DNA of 33,649 nucleotides from positions 190,001 through 223,649 of the forward strand of contig CABYZQ010000001.1 in assembly GCA_902523535.1 (NCBI GenBank), written 5' to 3'. A program made the position numbers and the translations under genes. The DNA is from an uncultured Pelagibacteraceae bacterium (lineage in GTDB: Bacteria; Pseudomonadota; Alphaproteobacteria; Pelagibacterales; AG-422-B15). Numbering within the stretch: position 1 is the stretch's first letter; each line of letters begins with the position of its first letter. The notes beneath the pieces were generated by a model. That model was not told the DNA's origin. It did no database searches and saw only the letters and a list, made by a program, of their open reading frames with translations. Shown piece after piece: positions 11,171 through 20,013 of this stretch.

Positions 11171-12274
11171 TTAGACCCTATCATCAAAATAATTTATGAT
11201 TTCAGAAATATTTTCTAATACTTTATCATCTTCAACATAAGTTTCACCTAATCTAACAACTATCATATCCTTAGATGGGATTATCAATATGTACTGCCCC
11301 CCAAATCCAGCGGCATAATAAGTATCCTTTGGAAGTCCCCGTGTAAATGCCGGATAAGGCATCCAAAATTGATTACTATACAACTGGTAGGAGTTTTTAG
11401 CTGGAGTTCTTGTGTCATCAATCCATTCTTTTGACACAATTCTCTCGCCATCCCATACTCCATCTCTTAAATATAAATATCCAAATCTCGCATAATCTCT
11501 TGCGTTTGCAAATATGGAGCTACCACCAATGAAAGTTCCAGAGTTATCAAATTCGAAGATAGAATTTTTTATGCCTATTTTTTCAACAAGATTACCTTTG
11601 ATGAAATCCAAATAGTCGATTCCTTGAACTTCAAGCCTTGTCTTTATTATTTGGCTAAGAATATTAGTTTCTCCCGTCGAGTAGTTATATTTCATACCTG
11701 GTAGAGGAGTTTTTAGTTTCATGGAAGATGCAAACCCAGCTTGATCAAATCGTCCCTGCCCAAATAGCATTTCTAATGTATCTGACCTTCCACCTAAATC
11801 ATACTCCTCAACATAGTCCAGCCCTGACTGCATATTAAGCATATGTCCTATAGAAATATGTTTTCTATTGTCATCCCAGCTTGGTAGGAGATTTGTTTCA
11901 TCTTTTGATAAAATGATGCCTCTATCAATCATCATTCCAGTCAATAAACCAATATAGCTTTTTGCCATTGAATAGGAGACAAGCTTAGTATCTTTTGTAA
12001 TAGGAGAATTGTACTTCTCATAAACAATACTTCCATCTTGAATAATTAAAAGCGCATTCGTTCGCCCCAATTCATCATAAGAATTATCAGAAAAAGTATA
12101 ATTAATAATTGCACTAAACCGCTCGTCATCAATTTCTTTTAAATTTTCTGGCCATGTATTTGTTGGCCACTCGACTGCGTCATTTTGTGGTAACTGATTA
12201 ATAATAGCTAATGATGGATTGACCCAAATAAAAATAAAGGATAAATACGTAATAAATTTAATAATTTTATGCAT
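11171..12274 (-). CDS. Exported serine hydrolase of the beta-lactamase/6-aminohexanoate-dimer hydrolase fold
   Basis: The 367-residue protein has a signal peptide (residues 1-23, hydrophobic core ending SLA) and the penicillin-binding/beta-lactamase fold: S102-M-A-K105 (SxxK nucleophile motif), Y198-S-T (second motif, in YNYSTGETN) and a C-terminal GFGGQ segment. This pattern matches the EstB/NylB branch, acting on esters or amides; substrate unknown. Being periplasmic, it could also act on peptidoglycan peptides. It probably starts the operon with grxC and the nitrilase, although it is not their usual partner. Its start codon overlaps that of the divergent small gene in a TTATGCATAA palindrome, so its promoter would have to lie inside that gene, or the true start is further in. 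Confidence 0.87.
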   Translation of the reverse strand: MHKIIKFITYLSFIFIWVNPSLAIINQLPQNDAVEWPTNTWPENLKEIDDERFSAIINYTFSDNSYDELGRTNALLIIQDGSIVYEKYNSPITKDTKLVSYSMAKSYIGLLTGMMIDRGIILSKDETNLLPSWDDNRKHISIGHMLNMQSGLDYVEEYDLGGRSDTLEMLFGQGRFDQAGFASSMKLKTPLPGMKYNYSTGETNILSQIIKTRLEVQGIDYLDFIKGNLVEKIGIKNSIFEFDNSGTFIGGSSIFANARDYARFGYLYLRDGVWDGERIVSKEWIDDTRTPAKNSYQLYSNQFWMPYPAFTRGLPKDTYYAAGFGGQYILIIPSKDMIVVRLGETYVEDDKVLENISEIINYFDDRV

Positions 12275-12613
12275 AAGATGTCACGGAATATTTATAACAC
12301 ATTAATAATATTTACATCATTTTTTTTTATAAATATTAGTACAGCCAAGTCTGATGAAACTCTCATTGGTTTAAATGCTTCTGCAAAACACTATTGTGTT
12401 TGTTTCTTTATATCAGAGATGAAAAGTGATTATTGCGATGAAGCATATGATCGTGTTATAACTGCATCAGTTTCAGACGATGAATTGTACAGTCAAATTA
12501 AACTATTGGGTTACAATAAAGATGAGGTGGGGAAAGAAATTTCAATTGAATATGGAGAGTATAATATAGTTTCTGTTTTCACAGAGGACACTGGTTGTTA
12601 TTTTAAAAAATAA
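12269..12613 (+). CDS. Small exported Cys-containing protein, unknown function
   Basis: I do not recognise this 114-residue protein. It has a clear signal peptide (hydrophobic core IIFTSFFFINIS, likely cut after STAKS). The mature part is about 85 residues with four cysteines (CVC, DYC, GCYF), which could form two disulfides in the periplasm. The ATG at 12269 overlaps the start of the divergent hydrolase. An in-frame ATG at 12278 (MSRN) gives a more normal signal peptide and no overlap of coding sequences, so it may be the true start. The 3' end overlaps mutT by 16 bp. The signal peptide and near-complete packing into the gap favour a real gene. Confidence 0.65.
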   Translation: MHKMSRNIYNTLIIFTSFFFINISTAKSDETLIGLNASAKHYCVCFFISEMKSDYCDEAYDRVITASVSDDELYSQIKLLGYNKDEVGKEISIEYGEYNIVSVFTEDTGCYFKK

Positions 12614-12990
12614 TTAATAACTTTGGTATTCGCAGGCAATAATTTTATTTTTTTTATTTCTTTAATTGAAACCCATCTTAATGTTTCATTATCTTTATTT
12701 TCAATTTGACCTGACCAGTGTTTAACCTCAAATGTATACATCATTAACAAGAAAGCTCGATACTGATGCCTAGTAAAAATATAATTCTTTAACTTATTTT
12801 TAGCCATATCAATTCCTAATTCCTCTTTCAATTCTCTTATTAAGGCTTCAAAATAATCTTCGAAATTAGATAATTTTCCTCCAGGAAACTCCCAACAATT
12901 TCTGAATGTTTTTTTATTTTTTCGACTCATGATTAGAATTTGGTCTTTTTTATTTCTAATGACTGCTGAAGAGCAAAAAACCAGATTCAT
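12598..12990 (-). CDS. mutT: Nudix hydrolase, MutT-like
   Basis: The 130-residue protein has a perfect Nudix box from G38 to I60 (Gx5Ex7REUxEExGU, with REL-KEELGI) preceded by the CWEFPGGK signature of the MutT branch. MutT hydrolyses 8-oxo-dGTP and so prevents A:T to C:G transversions. Its start overlaps the argJ stop by 4 bp (ATGA type), and argJ-mutT is a common alphaproteobacterial pair. Without a structure other nucleotide diphosphate substrates cannot be excluded, hence the moderate certainty on substrate. Confidence 0.9.
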   Translation of the reverse strand: MNLVFCSSAVIRNKKDQILIMSRKNKKTFRNCWEFPGGKLSNFEDYFEALIRELKEELGIDMAKNKLKNYIFTRHQYRAFLLMMYTFEVKHWSGQIENKDNETLRWVSIKEIKKIKLLPANTKVINYFLK

Positions 12991-14222
12991 GACTTATATG
13001 AAGCATTTATATCTATATATTTGTGCGACAAATCACATGTTAAAATATCAGCGTGTGAATTTCCTATGGCGAGATCAATTTGTATTTTAACCTCTTTTTG
13101 TCCTAAGTACTTCTTAATATCAGAATTATTTATTTTAGTATTAGCTTTTCCATTCATTGCTACTAAGTAGTCACCAAAGTAAATCTTTAATTTGCTTTGA
13201 TTGATTTTTTCATATGTTTTGCCAATTGCCATGATTATTCTCCCCCAATTAGCATCTTCTCCATAAATCGCAGTTTTAAAAAGATTTGAATTTGCGATAG
13301 ATCTTGCAATTTTCTCAGCCTGCAAAATATTCTTAGCTTTCTTCACTTTAATTTTGATTAATTTAGTTGCTCCCTCACCATCTCTAACGATTTGTTCCGA
13401 TAAAGAGCTAAACACTTTACATAAAGAGGTTTTCAAGCTATTTATTCTTTTATCATTTATAGAATTAATTTTGTTTTTAAGTTTAATTTTATTTGAGCTT
13501 GCAAGTATAACTGTATCATTCGTAGACTCATCGCCATCAACAGAAATTCTATTGAATGACTTGGCATTGAGTTGTTTTAATAAAGCTTGTAAAATTTTCT
13601 GAGGAATTTCTAAATCAATAAATATAAATCCTAACATGGTTGCCATATTTGGCTCGATCATTCCGGATCCTTTGGTAATTCCCGTAATTGTTACTACTTT
13701 ATTATCAACTTTAGTCTTTGATGAAATAGCTTTTGGAAAAGTATCTGTTGTCATTATGGCTTTTGCTGCATCCATCCAATTATTGTTTTTAATTTTATTT
13801 TTTCTTATCGCATTTATTATTTTTTGTTCAGGAAATTCTTCTCCAATGACACCCGTAGATGCAAAAAATATTTTACTTTTTGAAAGATTAAACATATTTG
13901 AAACAAGTTCGCTTATCTTTATTAAAGACTGATGACCTTTCTTTCCTGTAAACGTATTTGCATTTCCAGAATTAATTATTATTGCTTGCACCTCTTTTTT
14001 TTTAAGTGCTTTTTCATTCCAATCAAGAGTACAGGATCTCATAGAAGACTGAGTAAACACTTCAGCTATAGAACCTTTTTCTTTAAAAATAAAAATTGCT
14101 ACATCGTTTCTAGATTTATCGTAAAGATTGGCACAGTAGGTATAAAGTTCTATACCTTGAATACTTGAAACCTTGTTTGCCTTTTTTGGTGCAAGTGGTG
14201 ATTTTCTGTATTTTTGTCTCAC
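12987..14222 (-). CDS. argJ: ArgJ, bifunctional ornithine acetyltransferase / N-acetylglutamate synthase
   Basis: ArgJ moves the acetyl group from acetylornithine to glutamate, closing the cyclic arginine pathway; bifunctional forms also use acetyl-CoA. The 411-residue proenzyme cuts itself before the Thr of the conserved GMIEPNMATML motif, here T195, to form alpha and beta chains with Thr as nucleophile. The TTDTFPK motif (158-164) and the C-terminal INASYKS are also typical. The start is GTG at 14222, giving the usual N-terminal SPLAPK segment within the first dozen residues. It faces secA across 101 bp and is followed by mutT. Confidence 0.96.
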   Translation of the reverse strand: MRQKYRKSPLAPKKANKVSSIQGIELYTYCANLYDKSRNDVAIFIFKEKGSIAEVFTQSSMRSCTLDWNEKALKKKEVQAIIINSGNANTFTGKKGHQSLIKISELVSNMFNLSKSKIFFASTGVIGEEFPEQKIINAIRKNKIKNNNWMDAAKAIMTTDTFPKAISSKTKVDNKVVTITGITKGSGMIEPNMATMLGFIFIDLEIPQKILQALLKQLNAKSFNRISVDGDESTNDTVILASSNKIKLKNKINSINDKRINSLKTSLCKVFSSLSEQIVRDGEGATKLIKIKVKKAKNILQAEKIARSIANSNLFKTAIYGEDANWGRIIMAIGKTYEKINQSKLKIYFGDYLVAMNGKANTKINNSDIKKYLGQKEVKIQIDLAIGNSHADILTCDLSHKYIDINASYKS

Positions 14223-14323
14223 TATTATCTCTTTAATTAATAATACTAATTTTAACTTAATTGAAGTTAGTATTTAATGTATAAAAGCTTGTAATTAAAT
14301 AGAAAATAACAATATCAACTTAC
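14223..14323. promoter_or_regulatory. Divergent argJ/secA region with an 8-bp inverted repeat
   Basis: AATACTAA (14242-14249) and TTAGTATT (14267-14274) are perfect inverted repeats with a 17-bp spacer, which itself holds AACTT/AAGTT. For secA, TTAGTA followed after 17 bp by TGTAAT (14290-14295) is a possible weak promoter, in which case the repeat overlaps its -35. The repeat may be an operator or an RNA hairpin. I saw no Shine-Dalgarno sequence before secA. Confidence 0.4.
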
Positions 14324-16933
14324 ATGTTTAATCTAAATTCAATAGTAAATTCACTTTTTAGCGGGAATGATAAGAAAAAAATTGGTGAGTTTTCGAAAAT
14401 TGCCAGAGATATTGACGCACTTGAACCAGTATTTGAAAAGAAAACTCAAGAGGACTTAATAACTCATATCGAAAAGATTAAAGCTGAAATCAAAGATGGG
14501 GCAAGTATTGATAAATTTATCCTTGAAGCTTTCGCTATCGTTCGAGAAGCAGCAAAAAGAACACTTGGGCAGAGACATTTTAATGTTCAATTAATTGGGG
14601 GGATGATTCTTCATAACGGTGGTATAGCTGAGATGAAAACAGGCGAGGGTAAAACACTTGTATCTACACTTGCTGCATTTCTTAACTCACTAACTGATGA
14701 AGGTGTGCATATAGTTACTGTAAATGACTATCTTGCAAGAAGAGACTCCGAGTGGATGGGTAATGTATTCAAATATCTTGGGCTAACTGTTGGATGCCTC
14801 ACAAACGATGTGACCGGAGTTGAGGAAAGACAAAAACAATACAACTGTGACATTACGTATGGAACAAATAACGAATTTGGTTTTGATTATTTAAGGGATA
14901 ACCTAAGAGTGCTTAAAAAAAATATGGTACAGAGATCTCATAATTTCTGCATTGTTGACGAGGTTGATAGCATTCTTATAGATGAATCACGAACACCCTT
15001 AGTAATTTCTGGAGCTGTTGAAGATAAAACAACACTCTATAATTCTGTAAACAAGATTATTCCTTTCCTAGACTCAGAAGATTATGAAATTGATGAAAAG
15101 ACAAAAACAGGGACACTTACAGATAAAGGAAATGATAAGGCAGAAAAAATTTTAAAGGAAAAAAATATTATAACTGAGGGTACGCTTTATGACGTATCAA
15201 ATGTTTCTGTAGTTCACCATATCAATCAAGCATTGAGAGCAAATAAACTATTTGAAAAAGATAGAGATTATATAGTTAAATCTGGAAGTGTAATTATCGT
15301 TGATGAATTCACAGGCAGAACAATGGAAGGAAGAAGGTATGGCGATGGCTTGCATCAAGCAATAGAGGCAAAAGAAAATGTAAAGGTACAAAATGAGAGC
15401 CAGACCCTAGCTTCTATAACATATCAAAACTATTTTAGACTTTACAAGAAAATATCAGGAATGACTGGAACAGCCCTTACCGAAGCAGAAGAATTTGCAG
15501 ATATATATAATTTACCAGTTTTTGCGGTCCCTACAAATACACCTGTTGTTAGAAAAGATAATGAAGATGAAATCTACCGTACCTCTGAGGAAAAATATGA
15601 TGCAATCATAAAACAAGTTGTTGAATGTAATTCGAAAAATCAGCCTGTTCTGATTGGAACAACTAGTATTGATAAGTCAGAAAAAATATCAAAAAAATTA
15701 AAAAATGCCAAAATTAATCACGAAGTTCTTAATGCAAAGCAACATGAATCAGAAGCAAAAATAATTGCTAATGCTGGCGAGCCAGGCGCTGTGACGATAG
15801 CAACAAATATGGCTGGAAGAGGAACTGATATTCAACTGGGTGGAAATTTTGAATTTAATAAAAAGCAAATGAAAGATCATGAAGGTTCCGATAAATTAAA
15901 AAATAAAATCTCCTTGCAAAATAAAAATGTGATTGACTCTGGTGGTTTATATGTGATTGGAAGTGAAAGGCACGAAAGTAGAAGAATAGACAATCAACTT
16001 AGAGGTAGATCTGGAAGACAAGGAGATCCAGGTGAAACTAAATTTTTTATTAGTTTAGAAGATGATTTGATGAGAATTTTTGGTTCTGAACGAATTGATA
16101 GTGTTCTAAAAAGTCTGGGTCTTAAAGAAGGTGAGTCAATCCAACATGCGTGGATATCAAAAGCTCTTGAAAGAGCACAAAAAAAAGTTGAGGGTCGTAA
16201 TTTTGATATTAGGAAAACATTATTGAAATTTGATGACGTTTTAAATGATCAAAGAAAAACAATATTTGATCAAAGGCTAGAATTGATGAATGCTGACGAT
16301 ATATCTGAAATTGCAAAAGATATGCAATACGATGTCGCTGATGATATTATAAATCAATACGCTCCTGAGAAAGCGTATATAGATCAATGGAATGTCGATG
16401 AATTAAGTAAGGAGATTTCTCAGCATTTTTCTCAAGATTTTAATCTTAAGAAAATAATAGAAGAGGAAGAGATCGATCATCAAGGATTAAAAGATAAGAT
16501 ATATAAAATCATAGATGATATTTCAATCTCCAGAGCTCAAAATCATTCCAAAGAAAAAATTAATACTGCTGAAAAAATGGTTCTTCTTAAAATCCTAGAT
16601 GATAAATGGAAGGATCATATAAATAATTTAGAACAATTACGATCAACAATCGGCCTTAGAGGATATGGGCAAAGAGATCCTCTTAATGAATATAAAAATG
16701 AAGCTTTTAGTTTATTTGAAGGATTAATCAATAATCTAAAAACAGATGTAACAAAGATTTTCTCACGAATGCGAATACGTGAGAATACTAATCTCAACAT
16801 TGACGATAATAGTGACGAAGTTGATCAATCGTCAAATGAACCTATCAAAAAAGATAAAAAAATATCAAGGAACTCTCCTTGTCCATGTGGATCTGGGAAA
16901 AAGTATAAACACTGTCACGGAAATATTAGCTAA
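14324..16933 (+). CDS. secA: SecA, preprotein translocase ATPase
   Basis: SecA drives unfolded preproteins through SecYEG by ATP hydrolysis. The 869-residue protein has Walker A MKTGEGKT (104-111), the DEVD Walker B motif (212-215), the preprotein cross-linking domain, the second ATPase lobe (MAGRGTDIQLGG, QLRGRSGRQGDPG), helical scaffold/wing parts, and a C-terminal zinc motif CPCGSGKKYKHCHG that binds SecB and lipids. All parts are present and the length is close to normal. It is transcribed alone; its last 8 bp overlap the convergent accA. Exported proteins in this window, such as the serine hydrolase, would depend on it. Confidence 0.98.
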   Translation: MFNLNSIVNSLFSGNDKKKIGEFSKIARDIDALEPVFEKKTQEDLITHIEKIKAEIKDGASIDKFILEAFAIVREAAKRTLGQRHFNVQLIGGMILHNGGIAEMKTGEGKTLVSTLAAFLNSLTDEGVHIVTVNDYLARRDSEWMGNVFKYLGLTVGCLTNDVTGVEERQKQYNCDITYGTNNEFGFDYLRDNLRVLKKNMVQRSHNFCIVDEVDSILIDESRTPLVISGAVEDKTTLYNSVNKIIPFLDSEDYEIDEKTKTGTLTDKGNDKAEKILKEKNIITEGTLYDVSNVSVVHHINQALRANKLFEKDRDYIVKSGSVIIVDEFTGRTMEGRRYGDGLHQAIEAKENVKVQNESQTLASITYQNYFRLYKKISGMTGTALTEAEEFADIYNLPVFAVPTNTPVVRKDNEDEIYRTSEEKYDAIIKQVVECNSKNQPVLIGTTSIDKSEKISKKLKNAKINHEVLNAKQHESEAKIIANAGEPGAVTIATNMAGRGTDIQLGGNFEFNKKQMKDHEGSDKLKNKISLQNKNVIDSGGLYVIGSERHESRRIDNQLRGRSGRQGDPGETKFFISLEDDLMRIFGSERIDSVLKSLGLKEGESIQHAWISKALERAQKKVEGRNFDIRKTLLKFDDVLNDQRKTIFDQRLELMNADDISEIAKDMQYDVADDIINQYAPEKAYIDQWNVDELSKEISQHFSQDFNLKKIIEEEEIDHQGLKDKIYKIIDDISISRAQNHSKEKINTAEKMVLLKILDDKWKDHINNLEQLRSTIGLRGYGQRDPLNEYKNEAFSLFEGLINNLKTDVTKIFSRMRIRENTNLNIDDNSDEVDQSSNEPIKKDKKISRNSPCPCGSGKKYKHCHGNIS

Positions 16934-18038
16934 ATAAGTAGTAAGCTAACCCCACTGAAAAAATAGTAATTGCAAAAGCAGCAATTGCTCTGAATAAAGT
17001 ACTATTTTTGAATTTTTTTCTATCACTTGCCTTTCCATACTTTTCATCAAGCACAGAATTTGCTGTAGTAAGTGTATCGCTAAATAGCCCTGATCGCCCA
17101 ATCTGCAAATATCTTTCTTGTCTTGCGTGTTTTAGATCATTTCCATGCTGGTTCGATAAAATATTAAGATACTCTTCTATTTGATCGCCGACATTGTTCA
17201 TTGCGATGAGTCGATTCCTATGGGCTCCGCCTGAAGGTTCCTGAATTATTTTGTCAATCACGTCTATTTTCAACATATCATTAGCGGTGAGTTTAAGTGC
17301 TGATGCAGCCTCAACAGTTTTTGAGTTATCCTTCCATAAAATTGAGGAACAGCCTTCAGGTGAGATTACAGAATATATTGAATTCTCAAGCATCAAAACG
17401 GTATTGCCCGTTCCTATTGCAACCGCTCCTCCAGAACCTCCTTCTCCTATAATTACCGCTACAATAGGCACTCCTAGTGATAAGCAGCATTCTGTAGTTT
17501 TCGCAATTGCTTCTGACTGTCCTCGTTGTTCTGCTCCCACTCCTGGATAAGCGCCAGGTGTATCCACAAATGAAATAACAGGAATATCAAACTCTTCAGC
17601 AAGTTTCATTAAACGTTGGGCTTTTCTATAACCTTCAGGTCTTGGCATGCCAAAGTTATGCTCTATGCGAGAAGTTGTGTCATGACCCTTTTCATGACCA
17701 ATAACCAAAACAGATTTTCCTCTAAATTTTCCAAATCCACCTATAATCGCCTTGTCATCTGAAAATGCTCTATCACCTGATAAAGGAAAAAAATCTTCAA
17801 TTAAGTGTTCTATGTACTGTTTTGTTTTTGGCCTATCTGGATGCCTGGCAACAAGTGTTCTTTGCCACGGGCTTATATTTGAGTATATTTTTTTATAAGT
17901 ATCACTAATCTCTAACTCAACTTTAGAGATCTTGTCTAGCATATCCTCAGAAGGAGCGCTGTCATTCAGACTTTTTAATTCAACTATCTTACTATCGAGT
18001 ATTTCAATTGGTTTTTCAAACTCAAGATAAGTGGTCAT
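16926..18038 (-). CDS. accA: Acetyl-CoA carboxylase carboxyltransferase subunit alpha, with an extra C-terminal membrane helix
   Basis: AccA with AccD transfers CO2 from carboxybiotin to acetyl-CoA, giving malonyl-CoA for fatty acids. Residues 1-315 match the family: the ISPWQRTLVARHPDRP N-terminal segment, the FVDTPGAYPGVGAEQRGQ region and the GEGGSGGA oxyanion region. Known bacterial AccA proteins are about 317-320 residues and end near the RYLQIGR segment. This one has 55 more residues: a polar linker (SGLFSDTLTTANSVLDEKYG), a basic stretch (SDRKKFK) and a terminal hydrophobic helix of about 20 residues (roughly 348-370), resembling a tail anchor. The frame is open and in register throughout. 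It is last in the operon after mcl (15 bp) and overlaps secA tail to tail. Confidence 0.96.
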   Translation of the reverse strand: MTTYLEFEKPIEILDSKIVELKSLNDSAPSEDMLDKISKVELEISDTYKKIYSNISPWQRTLVARHPDRPKTKQYIEHLIEDFFPLSGDRAFSDDKAIIGGFGKFRGKSVLVIGHEKGHDTTSRIEHNFGMPRPEGYRKAQRLMKLAEEFDIPVISFVDTPGAYPGVGAEQRGQSEAIAKTTECCLSLGVPIVAVIIGEGGSGGAVAIGTGNTVLMLENSIYSVISPEGCSSILWKDNSKTVEAASALKLTANDMLKIDVIDKIIQEPSGGAHRNRLIAMNNVGDQIEEYLNILSNQHGNDLKHARQERYLQIGRSGLFSDTLTTANSVLDEKYGKASDRKKFKNSTLFRAIAAFAITIFSVGLAYYLFS

Positions 18039-18053
18039 TAAATATAAATTATG

Positions 18054-19031
18054 TTAACTTAAAGTTTCAATTAATTTAGTTTGTTCAATGATTTGCTCAG
18101 CCTGTCTAATGGATGCAGCATCTATAAGTCTACCATTGAGAGTGGCTGCCCCTGCCCCAGATTCTTGAGCTTCTCTCATTGCCTTAATAATATCTTTGGC
18201 TTTTTGGACTTCGCTTTCAGGTAACGTAAAGACTTCATTGGCTAGGTCTACTTGACTAGGGTGAATCGCCCATTTCCCCTCACATCCGAGTATTGCAGTT
18301 CTTCTTGCATGCGATTTAAATCCATCTGGATCTGAAAAATCACCGAAAGGTCCATCAATAATTCTCATGCCGTGAGCCCTGCCAATAGTTGTCATTTTAG
18401 AAATAGGATAATGCCACATATCATTCCAATGAATATTTCTCTCTCCATTAGTTTCGTCTGTTAAAATAGAATAATCTGAATTCGACCCGCCTATATTAGT
18501 AGTCCTCATTCTGACTGATGCAGCATAGTCAGCGTAACCAAAATGAAGAGACTCAATTCTTTTGCTGCCAGTTAAAATACTGTCTAAGTTGGTGATACCC
18601 ATAGAAATTTCAATAATTAATTCAAAACCAATTTTTTTGTTTCTATTTATTTTGTCTTCTATTTGAGTAACCATCATGTCAATGGCATAAACATCAGCCG
18701 CAACTCCAACTTTTGGTATCATTATCAAGTCAAGTCGTTCACCACCTTGCTCCATTAAATCAACTACATCGCGATAACAATAATGAGTATCGAGGCCATT
18801 TATTCTGACAGAAATAGTTTTTTTTCCAAAATCAAGTTCATTTAGAGCTTTAATAACATTTTCTTTTGCTTGCTCTTTGTCTTGTGGAGCCACCGCGTCC
18901 TCTAAATCTAAACAAATAATGTCAGCATTACTCTTGCATGCTTTATCAAATAATTCGGGTTTAGAGCCTGGAACGAATAACTGGGAACGATTTAGTCTTG
19001 TTGGTTTTGTTGGTACAGATGTGAAGCTCAT
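18054..19031 (-). CDS. mcl1: L-malyl-CoA / beta-methylmalyl-CoA lyase
   Basis: This HpcH/HpaI-citrate lyase family enzyme cleaves malyl-CoA to acetyl-CoA and glyoxylate, or methylmalyl-CoA to propionyl-CoA and glyoxylate. The 325-residue protein shows the family order: RSQLFVPGSKPELFDKA, the LDLEDAVAP metal/substrate motif, VRINGLDT, a central Glu in FELIIEISMG, the HFGYADYAASVRMR segment and the C-terminal KWAIHPSQV. These fit the Mcl branch of alphaproteobacteria better than CitE. It lies between xerD and accA. With methylmalonyl-CoA mutase 10 kb away it suggests glyoxylate/propionyl-CoA interconversion, perhaps part of an ethylmalonyl-CoA-like or propionate route; the other enzymes are not in view. 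Confidence 0.9.
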   Translation of the reverse strand: MSFTSVPTKPTRLNRSQLFVPGSKPELFDKACKSNADIICLDLEDAVAPQDKEQAKENVIKALNELDFGKKTISVRINGLDTHYCYRDVVDLMEQGGERLDLIMIPKVGVAADVYAIDMMVTQIEDKINRNKKIGFELIIEISMGITNLDSILTGSKRIESLHFGYADYAASVRMRTTNIGGSNSDYSILTDETNGERNIHWNDMWHYPISKMTTIGRAHGMRIIDGPFGDFSDPDGFKSHARRTAILGCEGKWAIHPSQVDLANEVFTLPESEVQKAKDIIKAMREAQESGAGAATLNGRLIDAASIRQAEQIIEQTKLIETLS

Positions 19032-19087
19032 ATTGTTTTTTCTATCACTATAAAATTATCTTTTCAAGGCCTTCTTCAGATACAAAT

Positions 19088-20008
19088 TTATTTATTATAA
19101 ATTTTTGAGAGTGGGTGGTTATCTTTAACAGTCTTTTTCAATCTATCATTTAAAATATGAGTATAAATTTGAGTTGTAGAAATATCTGCGTGACCCAGCA
19201 ATATCTGCAAGGATCTTAGGTCGAGACCGTTTGCAAGCAGGTGTGATGCAAAGGCATGACGTAATTTGTGAGGACTAACAAATTTCTCTTCTATGCCTAC
19301 TTTTATCGTAAGTTCTTTTAAGAGCTGATTGAATCTCTGTCTGCTTATATGTCCTAATTTAGAATTTTTTGAAGGAAATAACCACTTTTGATCATTTTTA
19401 TTTTTAATAAATAATTCTCTTATTTTTAAATAGTTTTCGATTGTTCCTAATGTATTTTTGTCAATCGGAACAAGCCTTTCTTTATTTCCCTTCCCATAAA
19501 CAAGTAAAAAATTTTTTTTCTCATAAAGTGCTGAAATCCGCAAGTTAATTAGTTCTGTTATCCTTATGCCTGTTGAATAAAGTATCTCAAGCATCACTAA
19601 AAATCGAATACCTCCATTAGACTTATCTTCTCGGGCAGCTTTTAAAAGTCGATCAATTTGAATATTTGTTAGGAAAATAGGTAACTTTGAACTTTTCTTT
19701 GGAATATTTATTTTTTTTATTGGATTTGATTCTAGAATTTCTTCTTCGACTAAAAAATTAAAAAAGTGCCCTAACGCTGAGATTTTTCGAAGTACAGTAG
19801 ATCGCTCAAAACCCTTTGCATTCAATGAAGCAACGTATTTTTCAATATCTAGATTTAAATTTTTTGATGAAATTTTATCTATATTAAGTTTAGTTATTTT
19901 TAAACATTGCTTGATGTCAAGGCCATATGATTGAATAGTATTCTTACTAAGTCCTTTTTCAGACGCAAGAGACTCTAAAAAATTTTCGATTAGTGATGCA
20001 TTGGCCAT
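19088..20008 (-). CDS. xerD: Tyrosine recombinase XerD/XerC
   Basis: Xer recombinases resolve chromosome dimers at dif during division. The 306-residue protein has a SAM-like N-terminal core-binding domain (1-85) and a catalytic domain with all key residues: R149 (TGIR), K173 (GKGNKER), H247 and R250 (SPHKLRH), H273 (LGH) and nucleophile Y282 (TQIYTH). Length and lack of neighbouring phage genes argue for the housekeeping enzyme, not an integrase. The position between accA and aroK matches alphaproteobacterial xerD; XerC cannot be excluded from sequence alone. It starts 5 bp after the stop of the 573-residue protein gene. Confidence 0.92.
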   Translation of the reverse strand: MANASLIENFLESLASEKGLSKNTIQSYGLDIKQCLKITKLNIDKISSKNLNLDIEKYVASLNAKGFERSTVLRKISALGHFFNFLVEEEILESNPIKKINIPKKSSKLPIFLTNIQIDRLLKAAREDKSNGGIRFLVMLEILYSTGIRITELINLRISALYEKKNFLLVYGKGNKERLVPIDKNTLGTIENYLKIRELFIKNKNDQKWLFPSKNSKLGHISRQRFNQLLKELTIKVGIEEKFVSPHKLRHAFASHLLANGLDLRSLQILLGHADISTTQIYTHILNDRLKKTVKDNHPLSKIYNK

Positions 20009-20013
20009 TTAAT

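Noticed and set aside
11171-12274. Beta-lactamase resistance gene
   Set aside because: The SxxK fold is present but the motifs fit the EstB/NylB esterase-amidase branch, and no resistance context is seen.
16615-16800. Minus-strand frame within secA
   Set aside because: It is an antisense frame inside a fully conserved SecA coding region, without any family features.
19088-20008. Phage or integron integrase
   Set aside because: Length, full Xer residue set and conserved housekeeping context favour XerD; no att repeats or phage genes nearby. The nearest tRNA is 18 kb away.
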